Below, one piece after another: positions 19,328 through 27,801 of a stretch of DNA of 64,000 bases. The stretch lies in NCBI GenBank assembly GCA_959347425.1, contig OY365741.1:372001-436000 (forward strand), in the 5' to 3' direction. A model generated the notes under the pieces. The model did not search any database. It saw nothing but the letters and a program-made list of their open reading frames with translations, and was not told where the DNA came from. The translations under genes and the position numbers were made by a program. The stretch's first letter is position 1. Each line of letters starts with the position of its first letter. Source of the stretch: an uncultured Amylibacter sp. GTDB taxonomy: Bacteria > Pseudomonadota > Alphaproteobacteria > Rhodobacterales > Rhodobacteraceae.

Positions 19328-20980
19328 ATGGCAACCCAACCCTACGTCTATTTTATGGAAGGCGTTTCCAAAACCTACCCAGGCGGTAAGCCGTGCTTTG
19401 AAAACATCCACCTGTCCTTCCTGCCGGGCGTGAAAATCGGCGTGGTCGGCGTGAATGGCACGGGCAAATCCACTCTAATGCGCATCATGGCGGGTATAGA
19501 CAAGGATTTCAGCGGGCAAGCCTGGGCTGCCAAAGGCGCACGAGTCGGCTATTTACCGCAAGAACCCCACCTTGACGATTCCGTCAATGTCCGCGAAAAC
19601 ATCATGCGCGGCGTGCAACATCACCGCGCCATTTTGGAGCGGTATAACGAGCTGGCAATGAATTATTCGGACGAAACGGCGGATGAGATGGCAACCCTGC
19701 AAGACCAAATCGATGCCCAAGACCTCTGGTCGCTGGACGCGGATATTGACATAGCCATGCAGGCCTTGCACTGCCCCCCCGATGACGCGGACACGACCAG
19801 CCTGTCTGGGGGCGAACGCCGCCGCGTTGCCTTGTGCAAACTGCTGTTGGAAAAGCCCGATATGTTGTTGCTGGACGAGCCGACAAACCATCTGGATGCG
19901 GAGACCATCGCGTGGCTGCAAAACCATCTTATGGACTATAAAGGCACGGTTTTAATCGTCACCCACGACCGCTATTTTCTGGATAATATCACCAGTTGGA
20001 TTTTGGAAATTGACCGAGGGCGCGGGATTCCCTATGAAGGCAATTATTCCGCGTGGTTAGAGCAAAAAGCCAAACGCGTGGCGCAAGAAGCCCGCGAAGA
20101 TAAAAGCCGCAGTAAGACCTTGGAACGCGAGCTGGGCTGGATGCGCCAAGGGCAAAAAGCCCGCCAAGCAAAGCAAAAAGCGCGGGTTAATGCCTATCAC
20201 GATTTGGCCGACCAGTCCGAGCGTGACCGTGTTGGCAAATCCCAAATCATCATCCCAAACGGCGAGCGGTTGGGCAGTAAAGTGATAGAAGTCAAGGGGT
20301 TATCCAAATCTTTCGGCGACACTCTGCTGATAAACGATTTGTCCTTCACCCTGCCCCCAGGCGGAATTATCGGCGTAATCGGGGCAAATGGCGCGGGCAA
20401 ATCCACGTTATTTCAAATGCTAACAGGGCAGGAAAAACCGGACGCGGGGTCTATCGTTTTCGGCGAGACCGTGGCGTTGTCCTATGTTGATCAATCGCGC
20501 GATGCTCTGGATCCAAAGAAAACCGTCTGGGACGAAGTCTCCAGCGGGCAGGATATTATTATGTTGGGCGATGCGCAGATGAACTCCCGCGCGTATTGTT
20601 CCAGTTTTAATTTCAAAGGGGGCGACCAGCAAAAACCCGTGGGGTTGTTATCGGGGGGTGAGCGCAACCGCGTGCATCTGGCTAAGCTGTTAAAAAGCGG
20701 TGGCAATGTGTTGTTATTGGATGAGCCAACGAACGATTTGGATGTGGAGACTCTGCGGGCGTTGGAGGATGCGATTGACCATTTCGCGGGCTGTGCGCTG
20801 GTGATTTCCCACGATCGGTTCTTTTTGGATAGGTTATGTACGCATATCTTGGCGTTTGAAGGCGCGGGGTCGGTGGAATGGTTTGAGGGGAATTTTGCCG
20901 ATTATGAAGAGGATAAAATTCGGCGGTTAGGCGATTCGTCCAGTGGCGGACGGGTGAAATATAAGAAATTCGCGCGGTAG
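19328..20980 (+). CDS. ettA: Energy-dependent translational throttle protein EttA (ABC-F)
   Basis: 550 residues, two ABC domains and no membrane segment. Walker A motifs GVNGTGKS (41-48) and GANGAGKS (about 355), signature motifs LSGGERRRVAL and LSGGERNRVHL, Walker B LLLLDEPTNHLD and LLLLDEPTNDLD. The Arm/linker region is Lys/Arg-rich (REDKSRSKTLERELGWMRQG). EttA binds the ribosomal E site and gates entry into elongation according to ATP/ADP. Divergent from the pentapeptide gene, 168 bp apart. Confidence 0.95.
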   Translation: MATQPYVYFMEGVSKTYPGGKPCFENIHLSFLPGVKIGVVGVNGTGKSTLMRIMAGIDKDFSGQAWAAKGARVGYLPQEPHLDDSVNVRENIMRGVQHHRAILERYNELAMNYSDETADEMATLQDQIDAQDLWSLDADIDIAMQALHCPPDDADTTSLSGGERRRVALCKLLLEKPDMLLLDEPTNHLDAETIAWLQNHLMDYKGTVLIVTHDRYFLDNITSWILEIDRGRGIPYEGNYSAWLEQKAKRVAQEAREDKSRSKTLERELGWMRQGQKARQAKQKARVNAYHDLADQSERDRVGKSQIIIPNGERLGSKVIEVKGLSKSFGDTLLINDLSFTLPPGGIIGVIGANGAGKSTLFQMLTGQEKPDAGSIVFGETVALSYVDQSRDALDPKKTVWDEVSSGQDIIMLGDAQMNSRAYCSSFNFKGGDQQKPVGLLSGGERNRVHLAKLLKSGGNVLLLDEPTNDLDVETLRALEDAIDHFAGCALVISHDRFFLDRLCTHILAFEGAGSVEWFEGNFADYEEDKIRRLGDSSSGGRVKYKKFAR

Positions 20981-21004
20981 GGATGGTGCGATTTTGGCGG
21001 GCGA

Positions 21005-21637
21005 TTATCCCAGTTGCAACGGCCGCAACCGCCCAACCCAGTTGCCCGTATCCAAACACATCCAACCGATGGTTTCAATGATTTCGGTGTGCCGACCTGC
21101 TATGTTATCAATAAAAACAATCGGCTCGTAATGGGCAATACGATTGCGCAAACGACGAATCGTATAAATCCTATCGCGCAAAGGACGAAGTTTCCCCTTA
21201 TAGTTTGGAAACCCGTTGTGAATGGTCGGTCGCCATAAAGATTCCTCGTATTTCTTACCCAGCAGCCTAACCCAAAATCCCAAGGAAAGACTCGCGACTA
21301 TCCGCCCCATATATTCGGGCGTGGCATCACTCATTTTATCTATAGGTAATCTGTCACGCGCCTCTTCAATTTTTTCTCTGCTTTCATTTGTTAAGGGCGT
21401 TTTGGGGTTTATTAACCAATCAACACCATAATCTTGTTGCATAGTATCATGGATTTTATTACGCAAGCAAATTTCAAAACACGACAGAATCGGGTAGAAT
21501 TCTGCGGATATACGCATGTTTTCTTCATATAATTTTAATGCTTTTCCAAAGTCATCACCAGAATGTGATAGGAATTTTTGCAATCTTTGGTCTGAAATTG
21601 CTTGGGTTATCGCGTTGATTTCATTGTATTTATTCAT
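21005..21637 (-). CDS. Abi-family (Abi_2/AbiF-like) HEPN protein
   Basis: 210 residues from the ATG at 21637 (AAAGG about 10 bp upstream). Matches the Abi_2 pattern: FEICLRNKIH at 54-63, a WL..PKTPLT..SREKIEEAR segment, VASLSLGFWVRLLG at 114-127, and RRLRNRIAHYEP at 161-172 containing R164-x4-H169, the HEPN RNase motif. Family members act in abortive infection and as RNase toxins. AbiF-type proteins have been described with adjacent RNA antitoxins. Here two tandem hairpin units lie directly upstream, which makes a toxin-RNA pair a concrete hypothesis. Isolated between ettA and argF. Confidence 0.82.
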   Translation of the reverse strand: MNKYNEINAITQAISDQRLQKFLSHSGDDFGKALKLYEENMRISAEFYPILSCFEICLRNKIHDTMQQDYGVDWLINPKTPLTNESREKIEEARDRLPIDKMSDATPEYMGRIVASLSLGFWVRLLGKKYEESLWRPTIHNGFPNYKGKLRPLRDRIYTIRRLRNRIAHYEPIVFIDNIAGRHTEIIETIGWMCLDTGNWVGRLRPLQLG

Positions 21638-21658
21638 TTTTATCTGCCTTTTTGTTAA

Positions 21659-21809
21659 ATTATGCAACACTTTTTACCAATTATTTGGCTGAATTGCAAT
21701 TTTTTACTTGCAAAGGGGTGTGAAAAGGGCTAATTATATTCCTGTGTACCCCCGGTGTGATCCGTATGTTTCTAATATACGCCCCCGGGGGTCAAGATTT
21801 TCCCCGCTA
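21659..21809. repeat. Tandem 151-bp hairpin unit, copy 1 (next to abi gene)
   Basis: Unit with conserved ATTATGCAACACTTTTTACC, CCAATTATTTGG, a TTGCAA box and a hairpin. The hairpin outer stem is ACCCCCGG (21748-21755) with CCGGGGGT (21785-21792); an inner stem CGTAT/ATACG lies inside. On the minus strand TTGCAA-17 bp-TAAAAA stands about 40 bp upstream of the abi ATG and could be its promoter. Confidence 0.75.
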
Positions 21810-21951
21810 ATTATGCAACACTTTTTACCAATTATTTGGGCGTATTGCAATTTTTATTTGCAAAGGGGTTATATAACTGTTATTCAAATTCTTGTATACC
21901 CTCGGTGTTAGCTGCCTGTTTTATTACAGGCACACCCGAGGGTCAGTTTTT
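21810..21951. repeat. Tandem hairpin unit, copy 2
   Basis: Second copy, same order of elements. The outer stem is ACCCTCGG/CCGAGGGT, which differs from copy 1 by a paired C-G to T-A change; the inner stem is replaced by GCCTG/CAGGC. The plus-strand hairpin (21898-21943) is followed by CAGTTTTTC, so it could also terminate plus-strand transcription. The minus-strand TTGCAA-17 bp-TAAAAA box is conserved in this copy too. Confidence 0.75.
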
Positions 21952-21959
21952 CAGACCCC

Positions 21960-22895
21960 CTAAACCCCCAAACACCACCGCATAATCGCCTTTTGCACAT
22001 GCAGCCTATTCTCTGCCTCGTCAAACACGACCGACTGCGCACCGTCCAGCACTTCGCTGGTGACTTCCTCGCCCCTATGGGCGGGCAAACAATGCATAAA
22101 TAACGCCTGCCCCCCTGCCCTCGCCATTAAATCCGCATCCACGCGATAGGGCGATAATAAATTATGCCGCGCCAAAGCCGTATCAGGCGAGTCATGCATG
22201 GAAACCCAAGTATCGGTCAGAACCAAATCCGCGCCCGCTACCGCCGCCCCAGCGTCAGGTTCAATAGACACACCAGCCCCGCGCCCTCGGGCGAAATCGA
22301 TAAACTCCGCATCAGGAGATAAATCCTGCGGACCCGAAAACACCAAGTCATAGCCGAACTGCCCGGCGCCTTGAATCAAACTATTACACACATTATTGCC
22401 ATCGCCTAGATAGACGACTTTTTTGCCCTTAATCGCCCCGCGATGCTCTTCATACGTCATAATATCCGCCATAATCTGGCAGGGATGAGTGCGGTCGGTC
22501 AGCCCGTTAATGACAGGCACATCGGCGTAATGCGCCCATTCCGCCAGCACATCCTCGGCAAAAGTGCGTATCATCACCATATCCACATAGCGCGATAGCA
22601 CCCGCGCCGTATCCGCGATAGATTCGCCGTGCCCCATCTGCATATCCGCGCCCGATAACACGACGGTTTGCCCGCCCATTTGGCGCACGCCTATATCAAA
22701 GGACACGCGAGTGCGGGTGGACGGCTTTTCAAATATCAGCGCGACAATGCGGTTTTGGAACGCGCAGTCTGTATCCACAAACCCGCGAGGTTGCGTGGCG
22801 CGTTTATCCTTTATCGCACGGGCGTTTGTGAGGATTTGGCGCAGGTCATCGGGCGAGGTTGTGTGAATATCTAGGAAATTGCGGTTTTGGGTCAT
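21960..22895 (-). CDS. argF: Ornithine carbamoyltransferase
   Basis: 311 residues from the ATG at 22895. Carbamoyl-phosphate site [13 protein letters not shown] (56-68), [15 protein letters not shown], and the ornithine-site [11 protein letters not shown] near the C-terminus, which separates it from aspartate carbamoyltransferase. Makes citrulline in arginine synthesis. It would normally follow argD directly; here two unrelated genes lie between them. Confidence 0.96.
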   Translation of the reverse strand: MTQNRNFLDIHTTSPDDLRQILTNARAIKDKRATQPRGFVDTDCAFQNRIVALIFEKPSTRTRVSFDIGVRQMGGQTVVLSGADMQMGHGESIADTARVLSRYVDMVMIRTFAEDVLAEWAHYADVPVINGLTDRTHPCQIMADIMTYEEHRGAIKGKKVVYLGDGNNVCNSLIQGAGQFGYDLVFSGPQDLSPDAEFIDFARGRGAGVSIEPDAGAAVAGADLVLTDTWVSMHDSPDTALARHNLLSPYRVDADLMARAGGQALFMHCLPAHRGEEVTSEVLDGAQSVVFDEAENRLHVQKAIMRWCLGV

Positions 22896-22935
22896 TGGGG
22901 GCTTTCTTGTTTTAGGTATTAGGTGTTGGTGGGTT

Positions 22936-23829
22936 TTATAACTTTCCAGAAAATTCTGCATAGATTCTTCTGTATCCTTCTAGACCACTATGACGAAATT
23001 TTTCTTCAGCGTACTCAATATATTTCCATAACGATTCTAACGCAACTTTTAAATCATCCTTGCCATCATCGGCAAGAATTTTTTCAAGAAAATAAGAAGT
23101 TGCCATAAGATTGACTGCCATCTTATCCCTGTGAAGTTCGCCCTCTTTTAATTTAACAAAAAATCTAATATAAACAGACGCATTCCCTCTGTTCATTCCT
23201 GTCTCTTCTGCAATTTGTTTTACGCCATCGTTTAATATTTTACGCTCTTCATAGACATCTCTTGCAATGGGATATATTTCTTTAATCATAGCCATTGTGA
23301 CTTTATTTCTAGTTTTATTAAACTTTATTCTGTTTTCTTTCCAGTGCAAGGGTTGGATGTTTGACAAAGTGTCTGCGCCACCTTTTTCTTGTGGGATTAT
23401 GTGGTCAATTTCCCAACCAAAATCAGTCTGCTCACCATAAGACGCATATCTTATTTTATTTCCCCTGCTATCCTTACGATAAATACCGGGGTTTTCCCCT
23501 TTGATTTTTTCTGCTTTTGCCCATGCGGCATTTATTCTTTTTTGATGAGTTGTTAGATTTGGATTAGTTTTACTTTCAGGGAACATTTGATTGAATTTTT
23601 TTATGTGCTCAGGGCTTTCCTGCCTGTTCAATTCGTTACGGCATTCTAAAAGAGTTTTTTCTCGTTCTTTATCGTCTTCTTTATAAATATAACTTGCGAA
23701 ACGGGCACCCTTTAATATAGCATCAGGCGTATTACCATAAACAGATTTGATTAAAGGTAAAAAATCAGTCTCTTGCGATTCTGAAAGTTTAATAAGATTG
23801 TCTTCTAGTGTTTTTAAAATATCTGTCAT
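22936..23829 (-). CDS. HNH-endonuclease-domain protein (cassette gene 2)
   Basis: 297 residues. HNH core at 139-170: [14 protein letters not shown] with Asp142-His143, Asn157 in LSNIQPLHW, and N166, the usual beta-beta-alpha metal fold. It is preceded by a Lys-rich region. The C-terminal third is helical with a possible helix-turn-helix ([20 protein letters not shown]). No other enzymatic domain is seen. It overlaps the upstream gene as ATGA, so the two are coupled. AT-rich compared with argD and argF on either side. A DNA-cutting defence effector is the leading guess, a stand-alone nuclease the alternative. Confidence 0.72.
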   Translation of the reverse strand: MTDILKTLEDNLIKLSESQETDFLPLIKSVYGNTPDAILKGARFASYIYKEDDKEREKTLLECRNELNRQESPEHIKKFNQMFPESKTNPNLTTHQKRINAAWAKAEKIKGENPGIYRKDSRGNKIRYASYGEQTDFGWEIDHIIPQEKGGADTLSNIQPLHWKENRIKFNKTRNKVTMAMIKEIYPIARDVYEERKILNDGVKQIAEETGMNRGNASVYIRFFVKLKEGELHRDKMAVNLMATSYFLEKILADDGKDDLKVALESLWKYIEYAEEKFRHSGLEGYRRIYAEFSGKL

Positions 23830-24614
23830 TTTCTCTCTACCAAAATATCAGCCAGTTTAATAGGAAAACGATCGTATGAAACTTCCTTAACAGATAAACC
23901 GCTCTCTGCCAATTTATACTCTATCAAAGCGTCTCTAATCATTTCTATCGCGATTTTTTGTTTTTTCTTAGTTTGTAAAAATTCTAATACATTTCTATCC
24001 AAATACTTTGGAGGGCTAATTTCTAAGTCTATCCGTTCGCATTGAACAATAAGTTTAACAGATGATAAAACATGTTTTGTATTGGTACGCTTATCAAGAA
24101 GTGTCAGAATTTTTTTTCTATCATCCCAAGCACCACCTTCTAAAACATCTCCGTCTACATAGGGCTTTAATACCCAACTAGGTTTGTTATTATCTGCAGA
24201 ATTATAGGTAACTTTAATGCCACTCATTTTATGATTTTGTTTGGTTGTTGTTTCTTTTTTGTGAGTATATCCAGCACTTGCACCTGCGCCACCGAGCATG
24301 TCTGCACTAGCTCCCACATTCACTCCATGCGTTTTTACCTCCGTATGTTCCATGTCATTTTCACCTTTTATGCCAGGTGCCCAAATAGAGCTTGGGTCAA
24401 TCTTTAGAGTGCTATCCTCTATTACAATAAAAAATTCAGCCACGTGAATTTTAACTGTAAAGCTAATTTTATCGTTAGGCTTGCCCCCAAAAGTAGCCTC
24501 ATTAAATGAAATATGAAGTAGCAAATCACTTTTTTTGTTTGTAAATTTTTCATAATAAGTATTAACCCCAACTAAACCTTTAAAGATTTTTACTCTGTTG
24601 TCTCTATCACTCAT
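23826..24614 (-). CDS. Unknown protein, partner of the HNH gene (cassette gene 1)
   Basis: 262 residues from the ATG at 24614; the preceding GTG at 24617 overlaps the argD stop. Not recognised. The N-terminal ~85 residues look like a beta-sandwich (LLLHISFNEATFGG, KISFTVKIHVAEFFIVIED), followed by a Gly/Ala-rich segment (GASADMLGGAGASAGYTHKK), a second beta-rich part and a helical C-terminus. No signal peptide or membrane helix. Overlaps the nuclease gene by 4 bp and abuts argD, so it was probably inserted with its partner into the arg transcription unit. A sensor or specificity subunit for the nuclease is inference. Confidence 0.6.
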   Translation of the reverse strand: MSDRDNRVKIFKGLVGVNTYYEKFTNKKSDLLLHISFNEATFGGKPNDKISFTVKIHVAEFFIVIEDSTLKIDPSSIWAPGIKGENDMEHTEVKTHGVNVGASADMLGGAGASAGYTHKKETTTKQNHKMSGIKVTYNSADNNKPSWVLKPYVDGDVLEGGAWDDRKKILTLLDKRTNTKHVLSSVKLIVQCERIDLEISPPKYLDRNVLEFLQTKKKQKIAIEMIRDALIEYKLAESGLSVKEVSYDRFPIKLADILVERK

Positions 24615-24616
24615 CA

Positions 24617-25786
24617 CTAAAAACCCCCCGCCACTTTATCTAAACGCGCCACCGCCTCACTGATATCCTCCGCGCCGATATTCAACGCGGGCAGCAACCG
24701 CACGACATTATCGCTGGCAGGGACACACAGCAACCGCTCTTCATATCCGCGCTTTACCACCGCCAAATTCGCGCCCTCCACACACTGCAACCCACGCATC
24801 AAACCAACCCCCCGTGCCTCGACAAAAACATCGGGGTAATTGGCGACCAACCCCTGCAAGGACTGCTCTAAATGCTCGCCCGCCCCACGCACCGCGGACA
24901 AAAACCCGTCATTCGCAACCACACCCATCACGGCTATGCCAACGGCGCACGCCAGAGGATTCCCCCCAAAGGTAGAGCCATGCGTGCCAGCCTTCATCCC
25001 CAGCGCGGCCTCCGCCGAAGCCAAAACCGCGCCCAAGGGAAATCCGCCGCCCAGCCCCTTGGCTATCGCCATAATATCGGGCGTAATCCCCGCCCATTCG
25101 TGCGCAAATAACCGCCCCGTGCGCCCCATGCCGCATTGCACTTCGTCCAGTATCAGCAGGGCTCCGTGCGTATCACACAGCTCGCGCAATTCGCGTAAAT
25201 ACTCAAACGAGCCAACGCGAATCCCGCCTTCCCCCTGTATCGGTTCAATCATAATCGCGGCGGTCGTATCATCCACGCAAGCCCGCAAAGCCGCCATATC
25301 GCCGAACGGAACGGACATAAAACCATCCAACAAAGGCGCGAAACCGTCGACTAATTTATGCTGACCAGCCGCCGAAATAGTCGCCAGAGTCCGCCCGTGA
25401 AACGACCCGTGGCAGGTGATGATAGTCTTGCGTTTTGTATCGCCCCGTTCAAAATGATAGCGACGGGCGATTTTCATCGCACCCTCAATCGCTTCCGCCC
25501 CCGAATTGGTGAAAAAGGCGGTGTCGGCAAAGGTATGTTTGACGAGGATATCGGCCAAGGTTTGCTGATTTGGAATGTGATAGAGGTTGGAAGTGTGCCA
25601 CAATTTGTCGGCTTGGGTTTTTAACGCTTCGATTAAAACGGGGTGCGAATGGCCCAGCAATGTCACCCCGACCCCAGCCGCCATGTCTAGGTAGGCGTTG
25701 TTTTTATCGTCAAACAGCCACGAGCCCTCGCCCCTAACAAAGGACAAATCGGCACGGGCATAAACGGGCAGGATGGAAGGGAACAT
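24617..25786 (-). CDS. argD: Acetylornithine aminotransferase
   Basis: 389 residues, class III PLP aminotransferase. PLP lysine K243 in IAKGLGGGFPLGAV; ILDEVQCGMGRTG precedes it; NSGAEAIEGAMKIARR and HGSFHGRTLATISA are typical. Converts N-acetylglutamate semialdehyde to N-acetylornithine, and in many bacteria also succinyl-diaminopimelate. First gene of argD-X-HNH-argF. Confidence 0.94.
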   Translation of the reverse strand: MFPSILPVYARADLSFVRGEGSWLFDDKNNAYLDMAAGVGVTLLGHSHPVLIEALKTQADKLWHTSNLYHIPNQQTLADILVKHTFADTAFFTNSGAEAIEGAMKIARRYHFERGDTKRKTIITCHGSFHGRTLATISAAGQHKLVDGFAPLLDGFMSVPFGDMAALRACVDDTTAAIMIEPIQGEGGIRVGSFEYLRELRELCDTHGALLILDEVQCGMGRTGRLFAHEWAGITPDIMAIAKGLGGGFPLGAVLASAEAALGMKAGTHGSTFGGNPLACAVGIAVMGVVANDGFLSAVRGAGEHLEQSLQGLVANYPDVFVEARGVGLMRGLQCVEGANLAVVKRGYEERLLCVPASDNVVRLLPALNIGAEDISEAVARLDKVAGGF

Positions 25787-25870
25787 TTTTTAGCTATTAG
25801 TTTTTTAGGTGTGGGTTTGGCAGTGGTTCTTTTGCCTATTGTGCGGATTTAGACGCAGATGTCAAGGTTT

Positions 25871-25966
25871 TTAGTGATTAACGATTAATTAATAATAATT
25901 AACAATAATTAACAATAATTAATGATTAATTAATGGCTAATTAACAATAATTAATGATTAATTAAT
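25871..25966. repeat. AT-rich heptad-like array at tadA stop
   Basis: About 95 bp of GATTAAC, AATTAAC, AATAATT and related units, less regular than the other arrays. The tadA TAA is inside it (GATTAATTAATC on the minus strand). Confidence 0.85.
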
Positions 25967-26411
25967 CACGTAGTTTAGCAAAAAACCCAACCAACAATTC
26001 CTCCGCCGCCTCCGCCCCAATCCCATCATACACCTCTGGTTTGTGATGACACTGGGCGTGGCTGAACACCCGCGCCCCGCCCGCAACCCCACCCGATTTA
26101 GCGTCAGACGCGCCGTAATACAACCGCGCTATCCGAGCCGCCGATATCGCGCCCGCGCACATCGCACACGGCTCTAACGTCACGTATAAATCCGCGCCAG
26201 CCAGCCTATCATCGCCTAAAGCCACGCAAGCCAGCCTAATCGCCAGTATCTCTGCATGGGCGGTCGGGTCGTTATCCCCGCGGACTCGGTTGCCCGCCTG
26301 CGCCAAAATCACGCCGTCTTTGACGATAACCGCGCCAACGGGAACTTCGCCTCGCTCGGCGGCCGCGCGAGCTTCGCCCAACGCAATATCCATATAATTC
26401 CTAAATACCAT
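25962..26411 (-). CDS. tadA: tRNA-specific adenosine deaminase
   Basis: 149 residues from the ATG at 26411. Zinc deaminase motif H52-A-E54 (DPTAHAEI) and PCAMC with C82 and C85 (TLEPCAMCAGAI). Converts the wobble adenosine of tRNA-Arg(ACG) to inosine. Divergent from rluB, 54 bp apart. A second start at MDIALGEA (26393) is possible. Confidence 0.94.
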   Translation of the reverse strand: MVFRNYMDIALGEARAAAERGEVPVGAVIVKDGVILAQAGNRVRGDNDPTAHAEILAIRLACVALGDDRLAGADLYVTLEPCAMCAGAISAARIARLYYGASDAKSGGVAGGARVFSHAQCHHKPEVYDGIGAEAAEELLVGFFAKLRD

Positions 26412-26465
26412 TTTGTTTAGCCTTTTTGCCCTTGCTCTGCCCGCGTTTATAGCGCATGATGGGGT

Positions 26466-27227
26466 ATGAGCCAATACTCCCCAGAACAAAACCCCGAAAA
26501 CGACCTGCCCGCCGAAATAGCGGGGGACGGCACGGAACGTATCGCCAAACGGCTGGCACGGGCGGGGATAGCGTCAAGGCGTGAAATTGAACGGATGATT
26601 GAACAAGGGCGGATTCGCCTGAATGGTAAAGTTTTGACGCAGGCGGGGGTGAAAATCGGTGATAGCGACCGCGTGGAAATAGACGGCAAGCCCGCGCCAA
26701 TCGCCCAGCCGACCCAAATCTGGCGGTATCATAAGCCAACAGGGCTGGTCAGTACGACCCGCGATGAACAGGGGCGGGCGACTATTTTTGATTATTTACC
26801 GCACGGGTTGCCACGGGTTATGTCGGTTGGGCGGTTGGATATTAATTCGGAGGGGTTGCTGTTATTAACGAATGATGGCGCGTTAAAACGCCGTTTGGAG
26901 CATCCAAAGAACGGCTGGCGGCGGCAATATCGCGTGCGTGTGCATGGGCGGATAACAGAGGCTCGGCTGGATCCGTTGCGCCGTGGGTTGCGGATTGATG
27001 GAGAGCAGTTTCAGCCGATAAGCGTGCGGTTTGAACGGCAGCAGGGTGCTAATGCTTGGTTGTTTTTGGAACTGCGGGAGGGGAAAAATCGGGAGATTCG
27101 GCGGGCGTTAGAGCATGTGGGGTTGGTGGTGAATCGGTTAATACGGGTGTCTTATGGGCCGTTTGAGTTGGGGAATTTGGAACGTGGCGGGGTGGAGAGG
27201 GTTGCTGATTTAACGATTAACGATTAA
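26466..27227 (+). CDS. rluB: 23S rRNA pseudouridine synthase, RluB/RsuA family
   Basis: 253 residues. N-terminal S4 RNA-binding domain (RIAKRLARAGIASRREIERM, RIRLNGKVL) and catalytic block VGRLDINSEGLLLLTNDG near residue 120, with the expected GKNREIRRALEH later. The choice of RluB over RluE/RsuA rests on family resemblance only. The last residues LTIND and the stop are encoded by the start of a GATTAAC heptad array, so the repeat has overwritten the gene end. Confidence 0.88.
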   Translation: MSQYSPEQNPENDLPAEIAGDGTERIAKRLARAGIASRREIERMIEQGRIRLNGKVLTQAGVKIGDSDRVEIDGKPAPIAQPTQIWRYHKPTGLVSTTRDEQGRATIFDYLPHGLPRVMSVGRLDINSEGLLLLTNDGALKRRLEHPKNGWRRQYRVRVHGRITEARLDPLRRGLRIDGEQFQPISVRFERQQGANAWLFLELREGKNREIRRALEHVGLVVNRLIRVSYGPFELGNLERGGVERVADLTIND

Positions 27228-27243
27228 CGATTAACGATTAATT
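27209..27243. repeat. Heptad array (GATTAAC), encodes rluB tail
   Basis: Four to five units; the first supply the codons for T-I-N-D and the stop of rluB. Confidence 0.93.
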
Positions 27244-27315
27244 ATTTTAGGGTTTTAATCGTATTTGGTTTATGTTATAGTTGAATAACAACCACAATTA
27301 AAAAGGAAATAAAAA

Positions 27316-27801
27316 ATGAAAAAAGTCATTGCATATCTTTTGTTTATTAGCGTGGTTTATCTTGCGTTACTTGCAATTATAGGTCTAAAAATATACACAA
27401 TACCAAAGCTAGAAATGATTAACCTTTTGTTAGAATCTTCTTTAATTGGTGGATTGGGTGGTTGTATTTATTGTTTGCGTGGGGTGTATGTTAATTTTTC
27501 GGCAAAAGACCAATGGCTTACCCGATGGGAGGTGTGGTATTATATCCGTCCGTTGGTTAGTGCGGGCAGTGGCGCGATTAGCTTTCTTTTTCTTAAAGCG
27601 GGTTTGCTGGTTCTTGAATCTGGGGTGGATTTAGAGGCAAGTAAATTCGGCTTTTATGCCTTTGCATTTATAGCAGGATTTAATGTTGACAATTTTTTAA
27701 AAAAGATAGAAAGTATATCTGAAGCTATTTGGGGGATAAAAAAATCCCGTGCAAGCGGTAGTGATGATGAAACTAAAAAACCGAAAGGAAACAAAAAATG
27801 A
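27316..27801 (+). CDS. Small membrane protein coupled to MBL-fold hydrolase
   Basis: 161 residues, AAGGA 9 bp before the ATG. Hydrophobic segments at about 4-26, 37-57, 85-101 and 113-130, and a charged Lys-rich C-terminal tail (KKSRASGSDDETKKPKGNKK). The stop overlaps the next gene as ATGA, so the pair is coupled. Not recognised. AT-rich relative to rluB. A membrane effector or anchor for its partner is inference. Confidence 0.62.
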   Translation: MKKVIAYLLFISVVYLALLAIIGLKIYTIPKLEMINLLLESSLIGGLGGCIYCLRGVYVNFSAKDQWLTRWEVWYYIRPLVSAGSGAISFLFLKAGLLVLESGVDLEASKFGFYAFAFIAGFNVDNFLKKIESISEAIWGIKKSRASGSDDETKKPKGNKK

